A stretch of 64,000 nucleotides of DNA, from assembly GCA_015680905.1 (NCBI GenBank), contig CM027380.1, positions 31,612,001 through 31,676,000 on the forward strand, read 5' to 3'. Within the stretch, counting starts at the first letter, position 1. Each line of letters opens with the position of its first letter. The notes under the pieces are model-generated. The model was not told the origin of the DNA. It saw nothing but the letters and a program-made list of their open reading frames with translations, and ran no database searches. The position numbers and the translations under genes were made by a program. Source of the stretch: Coptis chinensis (taxonomy: Eukaryota; Streptophyta; Magnoliopsida; Ranunculales; Ranunculaceae). This document shows positions 10,954 through 21,050 of the stretch, piece by piece.

Positions 10954-12322
10954 TTGTTTAAATAACAACAAAAGAGCTTGTTTGTTAGTCTTTTTATTCC
11001 TGTGTGTTGGTAACTAGCAGTACGTAGTTTTCCTTTTCTTTTGTAAGTGTATCATGACTGTTGTGTCCTCAATAATAAGTGTCATTGTGACATGTTATGT
11101 TGAGTATAATTTAAAAAAAGATACTTGGTCGGGTTGTTGTTGTCACATATTGTTAAGTAGACTTTTCAAGTACCCCTATGTTTCCAATTCTCTTTTCATG
11201 TAAATAAGTTCTAAATAGAATGTCTGCACTCTGCAGCCCTTGATTGAGCTAAATGCTTTACTAAGAAATCGAATCCACAATCTCAGTTTACATACACTGT
11301 TAGTTTACTTTAAGTTGAGTTATTCCAAGGTAAAAAAACAAAACAAAAGCCCAAAAGGAGAAGAAGAAAAAAAAATGTGGGGTTGGCTTGGTTTGGTCAC
11401 TCACCACTTTGCAGTGGTTCAAACATTTGTTTTTGGATGAAACGAGGTATTTTATGAGCACCCTTTTGTTAATGAAAGGAGGGGCACAATGTAGTTGTGT
11501 ACATTGACATGAAAGAAGTAGAGTAGAGAAACGGCAAACAGGTTGGAGCCAGGCAGTATAGTTTTTTTTGTTTCTCTATTTTATTAGAGTTCTTAATGAA
11601 TAGAACAAGAACCATCTTATTTCTTACTTCTAGTTTTTGTTTAAAGGAGGACACTCTTTGTCGTCCGTAGAAATGTCGCCGACGGCACGGTAAATGGAGT
11701 ATCTAATGTATTTATGTAATGAAGAAGGTGAACCATTTACATTAATATGAGGATGATGTATGTTTATCTCCATTTTCTATAGATTTTGATTTTTGTTATA
11801 TGGTTATACACATTTCTTTTGTTGCATCTTCTTGTGAACCTTTTTTTTTTGTTTTTTGTTCTATGTTGAGTTGAAATGTGATTTGTTTAGATAAACTTAG
11901 AAAGATTGGAGCTTGGTTTGTGTTAATTTAGTAACACCCGGTGATGGTCGAGTCAGTTTACTTTAAGTTGAGTTAATTTGCTATGTCTAAGCAGTGTTTC
12001 TAATCAATGTTACAAATGATGGCGTAGTTTTCAAGAGTGTCAATTTCAGATAGATGATGATCATAACAAAGGAATAAAAGAGAAAAAAAAAAAAGTTTTA
12101 ACTTGAGTATTGTTAAAATCTTGTTATTTCTCCGCCATTGGATATCCAAAATAACTTTTTATGCCTTATTCTATTTCTTCATATATACTTGGAGTTATCA
12201 TAGCAAGCTTATAAGTATATTAGTTTTACGACTGGGATGATCTCCCTTTTCTAGTGTTTTTCTTTGTACATTGTTTCTTTAAATATGGTTTACTAATACT
12301 TGTTTTATTTTTCTTTGTAGCG
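10954..12322. other. no gene recognised upstream of the PMD gene
   Basis: It starts with a 3'-UTR-like segment of the captured proline-rich gene. The remainder is AT-rich with a short repeated block AGTTTACTTTAAGTTGAGTT (about 11303 and 11955). A pyrimidine tract ending TTCTTTGTAG (12311-12320) is a good splice acceptor just before the PMD start codon, implying a non-coding upstream exon for that gene. Confidence 0.4.
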
Positions 12323-14659
12323 ATGGGTCCTCGATCAAAGAATGTGAAGAATGTAGCAAAAACTACATTCAAGGGTGTGAAGAAATTGTTTGGTGGCGGT
12401 TCCTCTAGTGGTGACGCAATTGGAAGAAAGAGACAAAGTGCAGAGGGCTTAACAACATCAGCGCGTAGAGGGGACCATTTGGAAAAAGAGGTTCCTGAGG
12501 TTGATTCATCGAGTGAAGATAGTGTAGATAGTGTAGATAGTGATAACAATGTAGGTTTAGATGTAAATATAGACAAAGGGAAGAGTATAGTGGAAGAGGA
12601 GAGTGAGGATGATGATGAGGAGGGTGATGAGGAGGATGAGGAAGAGGATGAGCAGGATGATGATATGGAAGAATATATGGTAGAAGACGTACCACCAGTG
12701 GAAAAAGCACCTCCGGTATTGGATTTCATAAGAAAATCCAATGATGATTTGGAGTTTCAAAGAGGTGTGTATGGGGGTGGCCCGTATGAGTCAGAGTTGT
12801 TGTATGATTATGCGGTGCATGTCACTCGTGATATTTGGAAGAGAAGGGTAATATTTTGTTTTTCTTGGGTACTTTGATTTTCTTTTACAAAATCTTTTGT
12901 TTTTGTTCATATATATCTAATGCGTGCTCGGTTGTTTCAGGAGGATCGCGGAGCGTTGAAGTGTGTTTCGCACTTAGCGAAGTTATCCCAATGGGATTTC
13001 AAGAATGAATGTGAAAGGTCTCCGAGATTTGCCCAACAGTTGAGAAGGACTGGGTTGTTTGATCTCGTGGAAGGTTATCATGAGCATATGGATCCACCAT
13101 TGATCTCTGCATTTGTGGTCTCCGGCAAGACCTTCCATATGCCAGTTGGGGAGATAACTGTGACTTTGGATGATGTTGTCCAAATCTGTGGAGTCACAGT
13201 TAGAGGAAGAGCGGTGCAAGGGGACAGTGAGCTGAACTTAAACGAATCGATAAATCTCCTACATATTGCCCTGGGTCTCCCTATTGATTTGATTAGGGCG
13301 GAGATGGAATCTAGCAGGTTCACTTCAAAAGTAAGGCTAGAATTCATCTGGAAGCATTTTGCGAACAAGGTTCATGATAGCCTTATATGTGACGCTGCTG
13401 GGAAGGTGGTGGAGAAAGCCTCGAGTTTCCAGGAAGTCCAACGGGCTGTCAGAGCTTTTATCCTGTTTTTCTTTGGATGTGCCATTTTTACTGACAAGTT
13501 TGTGACTGGAGTGCCTATATGGTATCTGAGGCCGTTGTTGAAATTTAGTGAGATAGAAGAGTATGGGGTGCAGCAATTTTGGCGTTTTTGTATAGAGGTC
13601 TTGGGGCTGTCACATGTGTGAAGGTGAAAGGGGTTACATGCTATATGACTCTTCTACAGGTAAAACTTGAGTATTTTAGAGTTATTTTTTTTTAATATTA
13701 ATTTTATTGCTCTATCAATATGGTAACTATTTGTGTATATCTAGGCGTGGATCTATGAGTAGTTTCCGGTACTCAGAGCAGTCCCAAATTTCGACTATAG
13801 CTCGTCTCACCCGTGCTCATGGACACACAGTAGTCGCTCCATACTATTACGATACAACACATGCATTGCAGTATTATCGAGCGATAATTGATGATTTGAA
13901 TTATTTCAATGTAAGTATTTAAGTTTAAGTATTTAAGTTTGTTTATATATTTTTTTAGTAATTGATCATTGGAGTTGTTAATGACACATTTGATTTTGTT
14001 TTAGGTTGATTGACATCCCTACAAAAATGTCAGAGATACAAACCCGATCGATGACATTGCATTTTTTGAGGGATTGCTATGTTTTTTCAACATTGTCGAG
14101 CTTTACGCTGTCGCAAGGGTGGTGCGTCAGTTGGGTCACGTGCAGCTTGTACCTGTAGATCCTCCAATACAAAATTGGAGAACAAGAACTGTGGCAGGAC
14201 GTGGGTATGAGGTGAACTGGACCAATATTGGGCCACTTTACTGGGAGTCATGGCAGAATCACGTGATCCAACCATGCAATCGAGGACCTATCTTGTCTTA
14301 TCCATGGGAGTATCATCAAAACTACATGACTTGGTATACGAGGAATTCTCATGTAGTTTTGGTGAACCCTGAGCGTCTTCCTATTCATTCCTCCCTAGAG
14401 ACACTGCCTAACTGTTCACTGATTGTAAGTATTGTGATTTTTAATTGAGTTTCTCTAACTGCGATTTTTGCATTCGATTGGTAACTTATCTTGATTTTCC
14501 TTTTTTTGACAGAACGACGTCATCGATGAAACCAATCGTTTGCTAGAGAGAGGTCTGCAATTGGCTGGGAATAATATGCCAGAGGAAGCAAGGTCCTCCT
14601 TCAAACGGGCGAACAACTTGACTAGGTGCAAGTACATTGGTGGGTGTTATAGTTCATGA
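12323..14659 (+). pseudogene. plant mobile domain (PMD, MAIN/MAIL-like) gene, five exons, decayed
   Basis: Inferred exons with GT-AG borders are 12323-12847, 12941-13659, 13745-13910, 14005-14424 and 14513-14659. All junctions are in phase 0 once two frameshifts are allowed for. Exon 1 gives a Lys-rich start, then a long Asp/Glu-rich tract (about residues 75-120). Exon 2 holds the PMD signature: VGEITVTLDDVVQICGV, and FVTGVPIWYLRPL. A frameshift near 13563 precedes WGAAILAFLYRGLG; another lies near 13805. Stops replace Tyr at 13760-13762 and Trp at 14011-14013. PMD proteins occur as host factors in silencing and genome stability (MAIN, MAIL1) and as passengers of transposons. This copy faces the MULE transposase gene tail to tail, so a transposon-borne origin is favoured. 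Confidence 0.8.
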
Positions 14660-14997
14660 TTTGTTTCAGTTTAGGGTTTGTAACTTTGTAATTTGTTTGA
14701 TGGATGGATTATTTGAAACTTTGTTAACTTTGTTTCAGTTTTAGTTTGATGGATGTAATTTGTTTAAGTTTAGGGTTTGTAACTTTGTTAACTTCGAATG
14801 GATGGATTATTTGATTTGGAACGAATGGATGAATATGATGTTTAAATGATGTTTGATTAAGTAGAATTTGATGTTTGATTAAGTATGAATATGATGTTTG
14901 ATTAAGTAGAATTTTGATTTTGAATGATGATTAAGTGGAATTTGATGACTATGAAAGTGTTGTAAAAACGAAATGAACTTTCCAAATTTTTTTGTCC
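14660..14997. other. AT-rich repeats downstream of the PMD gene
   Basis: No gene. TTTAGGGTTTGTAACTTTGT occurs twice (about 14670 and 14769), and GATGTTTGATTAAGTA recurs three times (about 14848-14910). This separates the PMD stop codon from the 34-bp-period array. Confidence 0.45.
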
Positions 14998-15223
14998 AAA
15001 TGACCCAGCCACATCGTTTGGTATAAAGGCCAAACGACCTCGTCAGATCGTTTGACCTTTATACCAAATAACTTCGGCAGATCGTTTGCCTTAAAGCCCA
15101 AATGACCCAGCCACATCGTTTGGTATAAAGGCTAAACGACTTCGGCAGATCGTTTGCCTTAAAGCCCAAACGACCCAGCCATGTCGTTTGGTATAAAAGC
15201 CGAACGACTTGACCATGTCATTT
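14998..15223. repeat. palindrome array A: seven 22-bp cores at exact 34-bp period
   Basis: Cores start at 14998, 15032, 15066, 15100, 15134, 15168 and 15202. Each is 22 bp, with arms close to AAACGAC and GTCGTTT around an 8-bp centre, and all are separated by linkers of exactly 12 bp. Linkers are GGTATAAAGGCC-like, its near reverse complement GACCTTTATACC, or GCCTTAAAGCCC. There are no indels in the array. It lies between the 3' ends of the convergent PMD and MULE genes. Arrays B and C have the same geometry with different linkers. Confidence 0.9.
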
Positions 15224-15239
15224 CGGTCATTATTGACAA

Positions 15240-15870
15240 CATTCGAACATTATTTCAAATCACTCAATTGCCGTCCGAATCAACTTAGTCGATCATTCGA
15301 TTGCCATCCGAATCAACTTAGTCGATCACTCGATTACCGTCCGGATCAACTTAGTCGATCGCTCGATTTCCAAATCACTCGATTACCATCCGAATCAACT
15401 TAGTCGATCACTCGATTTCCAAATCGAATCAAATAAAATCCCTAACATTATTTCCAAATAACATTAAAATAAAATCAAATTACACTTGTTCCAAATTACA
15501 TCAAAATATCAATTAGTCGATCGCTCGATTTCCAAATCACTCGATTGCCGTCCTAATCAACTTAGTCGATCACTCGATTTACAAATCAAATCAAATAAAG
15601 GCCCTAACATTATTTCCAAATAATATAAAAATAAAATCAAATTACATTTGTTCCAAATTACATCAAAATATCACATAGTTGATCGCTCGATTTCCAAATC
15701 ACTCGATTGTCGTCCGAATCAACTTAGTCGATCACTCGATTTTCAAATCCAATCAAATAAAAGCCCTAACATTATTTCCAAATAACATAAAAATCAAATC
15801 AAATTACACTTGTTCCAAATTACATCAAAATATCATATCGACAACATACAAACAACTTAGTCGATAACAT
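15240..15870. repeat. 33-bp and 162-bp tandem repeats
   Basis: About 15262-15430 holds copies of a 33-bp unit around AATCAACTTAGTCGATCACT. From about 15430 this motif is embedded in a 162-bp unit; its landmark CCCTAACATTATTTCC is at 15440, 15602 and 15764. The block ends about 130 bp before the stop codon of the MULE-OTU gene. No coding function seen. Confidence 0.85.
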
Positions 15871-15997
15871 GTACTGTTGGGTCTTCAACGGGCTCAGTTT
15901 CTCATATTAAATTGGGAATGTTCAATGCCATAAATTGCAATTGCCTTGCTGTCAAGGCCAAATTCTAACTTTCAGCAATATCATATCGAGCTCTAAG

Positions 15998-18900
15998 CTA
16001 TTGGCGCATTACTGGAGGAATCAGACAATCTTCAACAAGTTCAACATTGACAAAATGATTTCCGCCAACATGTGCGCTACCTAACACTTGGATCACTCTT
16101 TCAGGATTTGCTTGGGTTCTCAGCGACATGAGAAAGAAGCACTGACGAGCTCCTAAATGCAGGAGGACAACATTAAATCTTGAAGCAAATAGGTATCCAA
16201 CAAATGACATGCTCATCCACTTATTTAAGGGTGCATAATCTTTTTCATGTAGGATTTCCTTTATCGCATAAACAACCTCACTTTGACTGTACAAAGTACA
16301 ATAAAGGGGGAGGTTATCAATAAGCTCTTGGTATAAGTCCTTTCTCATCTGCGGCCAATCTTCTTGACTTCTTCCTAATACAATGCAGAGAGCTCTATAA
16401 CTGCAGTTGCCATCGCCAACAGGGTCATGGACTCTAACAATGTATTTATGCATTTCTTCAGGAATATCCAACCCGTAATCCTTAGGACCCCTCGTTTTTC
16501 CAAAGTCTAACCCATCTCTCACATTTCGTGGTGTGGCTGTTTTTGGAGAAGGCTTATTTCTTGGTGTGGTGTGGGTGTTTTGGGTTGGTATTTTTGGAGA
16601 AGGCTTCTTTCTTGGTGTGGTGTGGGTGTTTTGGGTGGGCGTAGTATTTAGTTGTGACGAGACCCACTCCTCATGGTCATGTTGAGAATGTTCAAAATGA
16701 GATGGATCTCGCTTTAAAGAGTTCTCATCTTCAGTTGGAAGCTTTTTGCTGCAACTACCTTTCGACCGACCTTTGATTTTTGCTTCCTCACGAGGCGGTA
16801 CTAGCCATGTACTTTCTGGTACGGCAATCTCCATAACCTTCCTAATCATAACCCTTTGCTCTTCTTCAGAAACAATTGCAAACCTATTCATGAACAAGTC
16901 CATCAAAGGTGTAACATCGGGACCAACACCCACTGACACATTGGGAGAAGCAGACAATATTTTCCAAAAAGGGTCGATAGCAGTCGAAGGGATGGACCGC
17001 TCTTGCTCTTCAAACTCAATTAATTCATGAGCACATGACAGTCCATGGCTCGTGCGCAAATAACACCAACACCTGATCTCTCCATCTTTAACACGCTTTA
17101 TGTGGGTATCTATTTCTTCAAATAGCAAGTCCAAACACTTGCGTGAGACTAAGGCCTCTGAGTTCATGAAACAAAGGAATCCGGTGGTGGTGTTGAGTTA
17201 CAATCATACTTTTCTCGAAGGTAGCTCTAATCTCGGACATCTGGATCTCTAGAATCGGGTGGATTAAGTTAAACATACTCAAAAAATTGTGACAGTTTGC
17301 ATTTCCTATTACACGCTTCACCTGAGCATGAGACCCTTCAACTCTATTGATCGTTGTACTCCCAAAGTGAATGTGTTGGTCAGTCCAATAATATACGAAT
17401 TGATCCCTATGAGGAAACCAAGTCTCTCGCAAATAACTAACAAAATTGGAGTACTCAACCCTGTAATATTTTTCCAAAGCATCCCATCTACGCTGGAAAA
17501 TAACCTTTGTCTTTGATTTGACTATAGTGTTCCACGAGAACTGGGCCTTCTCTACAAGTTCTGTAGTTGGAAAAATATCGTAACATTTTGAAAGGACGCA
17601 CGTAGTGATATGCCATCTACATAGATGCTTGTGTGCTTTAGGAAAAACTTTGTCAGCGGCACTCATCAGGGCCAAGTCCCTGTCAGACACGATCACGAAT
17701 GGGCTTATGTCACCAAGCAAGCCACTAAAATGATGCAGGGCCTACTCATAGTTGACTGTTGTTTCAGACTGAAGTAACACCTGACACACGGTGAAAGACT
17801 TCCACGTTGAACTCACCCCAACAAACTGTACAAAAGGCCACCGATACCTGTTAGTTTTGTAGGTAGCGTCTAACATGAAAACTGTTGAAAAAGTCCGAGC
17901 CAACTTAACACCTTTTGGATGGGCCCATAATAACCCCGTTATCTCATCGGTATTCTCATCCTATCTCAACTCTTCAAAAATAATGTTCTTTTGCTAACAA
18001 CTCACGCAATCTTTGCAATTGTGTGAGACCGTTCATATCCAATTTCCTCACCTTCTGCCTTGCAGTGTAGACTAGGGATATACTAGATATGTTTTCATGA
18101 TACCTATTCTTGATGGAATCCAAAATTTGTTTAGCTTTATTCCACACTTACTCATCTCTGACAAGTACTCGAACTCTGGAACGGTCAGACAAGTAGCAAA
18201 TGCATGTCCTTCAAGGGTCTTCGCCAATACATGGTTGTGAATACCATTTCTAACTTCTACTTTCCAACTATCGACAGTGCCTCATTGAAAAACACCTTTT
18301 AACTTAAATGGACATCCCGATTTCTTGGTTCCCGACCTTCTCTTATTAGCCCTCCCTTCGCCTTCCTTCTTGTGTGACCGATACACACCCGAGCACTCGC
18401 AAGCCAAATTCAATCTTGCTACTCGGTTTTCCTTGGCACACTCCAACTTTTCAATGACCACAACAACATTAACTTGTCTTCCTGTAGCGGTTACCCAACC
18501 GATTGCCTCGCTACATGTATGAAAGACCTAAACACATAAAAAACAACAACTATTATTATTAATACACTAATAAAATTACATTTAGAAAATTAAAAAAAAA
18601 ATGAAATCAATGCCTACTTAATCATACCTCTTCCGTAGTAAAAATATCTGTTGTATCACTTAAAATCGGTTGACAATCCACATCATTCGAGTTTGCAGAG
18701 GATCGGTTCCCAGATATCGGCAAAGAATTCTACATATAGAAGAATAAAACTAGAGTCTCAAACAATTTGTATTTAGTTTCAAAGTCAAAAAAAAAAAAAA
18801 AAATTTAACTAAATTTAGTCCGAACGACCTAGCCATGTAGTTTCATAGTGTCCCCAAACGACCCGGCCATGTAGTTCTATAGTGTCCCCAAATGACCCAG

Positions 18901-19319
18901 CCATGTCGTTATATAGTGTTCCCAAATGACCCAGCCATGTCGTTCTATAGTTTCCCAAACGACCCCGCCATGTCGTTCTATAGTGTTCCTAAACGACCCA
19001 GCCATGTCGTTTGGGCTCGGGTTTTGCATTCATTCAAGTGTTTTGCATCCATTCATTCATTCAATCAATCAAGTGTTTTTTATTCATTTTAATCAAGTGT
19101 TACCTCATTATTTAGGTTTGCACTTTGTCGTCGATAATTTCTCGGCATCTCATTTGCTCGACTAGTCGCATCTTCAAATTCTTCAAATTCTTCACCTTGA
19201 CCTTCAACATTTTGTTCCACTTCTTTACTTTCAACATATCTTCTATTTTCTCCTTCTCTAATTTGTTGTTGCACTTCAAATATTACCTCAAATGCTTTTT
19301 CTTCATCTTCATGTTCCAT
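15998..19319 (-). pseudogene. MULE transposase (FAR1/MuDR type) fused to an OTU cysteine-protease domain, decayed
   Basis: Inferred exons are 19319-19104 (acidic N-terminus), 18729-18628 and 18527-15998, all with GT-AG borders in phase 0. Exon 3 shows, in order, a FAR1-like DNA-binding start (GCPFKLKG, then HNH), the DDE catalytic core with Asp in FMLDATYKTN (~17870), Asp in VIVSDRDLAL (~17690) and Glu in NRVEGSH (~17340), a SWIM zinc finger (CWC...SCAH, ~17075-17025), a Ser/Thr/Pro linker with a duplicated block (~16530-16640), and an OTU domain with catalytic Cys in DGNCSYRAL (~16400) and His in GGNHFVNVEL (~16050). Damage: stops at 18284-18282, ~17965 and ~17740, frameshifts near 17985 and 17150. 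MULE transposases cut at terminal inverted repeats; OTU domains remove ubiquitin. OTU fusions are known in some plant MULEs. Confidence 0.85.
18822..19012. repeat. palindrome array B: six 22-bp cores at 34-bp period, inside intron 1 of the MULE gene
   Basis: Cores start at 18822, 18856, 18890, 18924, 18957 and 18991. Arms are near AAACGAC and GTCGTTT, and the centre is mostly CCAGCCAT. Linkers are TATAGTGTCCCC-like, 12 bp except one of 11 bp. The array lies between the splice donor after 19104 and the acceptor before 18729 of the transposase gene. Confidence 0.88.
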
Positions 19320-19454
19320 TTAGAGAAACTTGAGTATTCTAATATGTAGAGAAACTTGAGTATTTTATGTAAGGAGTAAGGATTTTGATGAAAAAAAGAG
19401 CAAGGAGGAGTAATGAGTATTCTATATATATTTGAAAATTTGATATATTTCGAA

Positions 19455-20045
19455 TAATTGAGTGAAATATGTTTGTAAACCCTAAACTCTAAACCCTAAA
19501 CCCCAAACTAGTTTATTAGTCACAATTGAATAAAAAAAATAGAAAATAACAAGTTTAAATATAAAACAAATTATTATTTTAGATTTGGATAATTGAGTGA
19601 AATATGTTTGAAATTAATTTTTTTTTGTGTCGGTACAAAATTTGTAAACCCTGAATCCTAAACCCTAAACCCAAACCACAAACCCCTAAACTAGTTTATG
19701 ATTCAAAATTTGGAAAAGAAAATAAAAAAGAATAAGTTTAGATATAAAACAAATTATTATTTTGAATAATTAAGTAAAATATGTTGGTATGAAATTTGTA
19801 AATCCTGAACCCTAAACCCCCAACCTAGTTTATGATTCACAATTTTAAAAATAAAATAAAAAATAACAAGTTTAGAAATAAAACAAATTATTATTTCAAA
19901 TAATTAAGTGAAATATGTTGATACGAAATTTATAAACCCTAAACCCTGAACCCTGAACCCCAAACTCCAAACTAGTTTATGATTCACAATTGAAAAATAA
20001 TAATAATAACTGGTTTAGATATAAAACAAATTATTATTTTAGATT
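19455..20045. repeat. four ~150-bp tandem repeats, each carrying a degenerate telomere motif
   Basis: Each unit has an AAACCCT-type run (19475-19508, 19644-19692, 19798-19828, 19932-19975), then CTAGTTTATGATTCACAATT-like sequence, then AAACAAATTATTATTT and an AATTAAGTGAAATATG-like tail. Motif variants are AAACCCT, AACCCTG and AATCCTG. The block lies upstream of the MULE gene start, so it is an interstitial repeat rather than a chromosome end. Confidence 0.85.
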
Positions 20046-20365
20046 TTAGCATGTTTGATTACATTTTTTAACTTAGTTATATAGATACTATGTCATAACA
20101 GATAAAGAGTGCAGAGTGTATGTAATTGTGTTGTTTTTAACCCAATTTTTTAAATCGGATGTCAATTTTCCTAATTCAATTGGGATGTGTTGATAATTGA
20201 CCATTACTAATTCAATTTTCCACATAATTGTTTAAATAAATTATTATACATTTATGATCGATTAATTATTTGTATTATAAGAAAAGTGTTAGTGTTTATG
20301 TATAAGAAAAATGTAATTGGTGTTTATGTCCAAAAGACTTCACCATATCGCCCCATATAAGTCCT
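20046..20365. other. no gene seen
   Basis: AT-rich single-copy-looking sequence between the telomere-motif repeats and array C. One decayed core (AAAAGACTTCACC, about 20333) suggests the array once began earlier. Confidence 0.4.
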
Positions 20366-21050
20366 AAATGACCCAGCCATACCGCTTGCATGTGATACCA
20401 AATGATTAGCTAAATCTAAAATGCACACACAAACGATATGGCCAAGTCGTTTGAGTGTACATTCAAACGACATGTCCACTCAAACGACGTGACCATATTG
20501 TTTGAGTGTATACTCAAACGAAATGGCTACGTCATTTTGGTATACACTGAAAATATGTGACCATATCGTTTTAGTGTATACTCAAACGATATGGCCAAGT
20601 CGTTTGAGTGTATACCAAAACGACATGGCCATATCGTTTGAGTGTGTACTCAAACGACGTGGCCATATCATTTGAGTGTTACACAAACTAACACTCAAAC
20701 GACGTGAGCATAGTTTTTTATATCGATTTTTACTCAAATGACATGGCCATATCGTTTGGGTATACACTCAAACGACTTGGCGATATCGTTTGAGTATACA
20801 CTCAAACGACTTGGCCATATAGTTGGAGTGTTACTCAAACTAACACTCAAACGACGTGACCATATCGTTTGAGTGTATACTCACTCAAACGATATAGCCA
20901 AGTCGTTTGAGTGTATACCAAAATGACGTGGCCATATCGTTTTGGTATACACTCAAACAACTTGGCCATATCATTTGAATGTATACCAAAATGACGTGGC
21001 CATATCGACGATATGGTCAAGTCGTTTGAGTGCCATATCGTTTGAGTGTA
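20366..21050. repeat. palindrome array C: about 18-20 palindromic cores, mostly 34-bp period
   Basis: Well-preserved cores start at 20431, 20482, 20516, 20550, 20584, 20618, 20652, 20736, 20770, 20804, 20849, 20887, 20921 and 20955. The consensus halves AAACGACATGG and CCATGTCGTTT together form a perfect 22-bp palindrome. Linkers are GAGTGTATACTC-like, themselves nearly palindromic. Two positions carry a longer linker containing ACAAACTAACACTC or TCAAACTAACACTC (about 20680 and 20832). This is the largest and most variable of the three arrays and lies about 1.1 kb upstream of the MULE gene start. Confidence 0.88.

Noticed and set aside
12226-12760. Ser- or His-rich open frames on the minus strand
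   Set aside because: They are the complement of the Asp/Glu-rich tract of the PMD exon 1.
14998-15223. CRISPR-like look of array A (regular repeats with equal spacers)
   Set aside because: The window is plant nuclear DNA, the linkers are themselves repeated or reverse-complemented, they are only 12 bp, and no cas-like gene is present.
14998-15223. Resemblance of the 34-bp unit to loxP-type recombinase sites
   Set aside because: Only the length agrees; the arms are 7-11 bp within a 22-bp core, the sequence is different, and no tyrosine recombinase is in the window.
19455-20045. Chromosome end or true telomere
   Set aside because: The telomere-like runs are short, degenerate and separated by AT-rich unit sequence, with ordinary transposon DNA on both sides.
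9168-21050. Exact MULE boundaries
   Set aside because: I compared the ends of this interval by eye on both strands and found no convincing long inverted repeat or 9-bp duplication, so no mobile element is drawn there.
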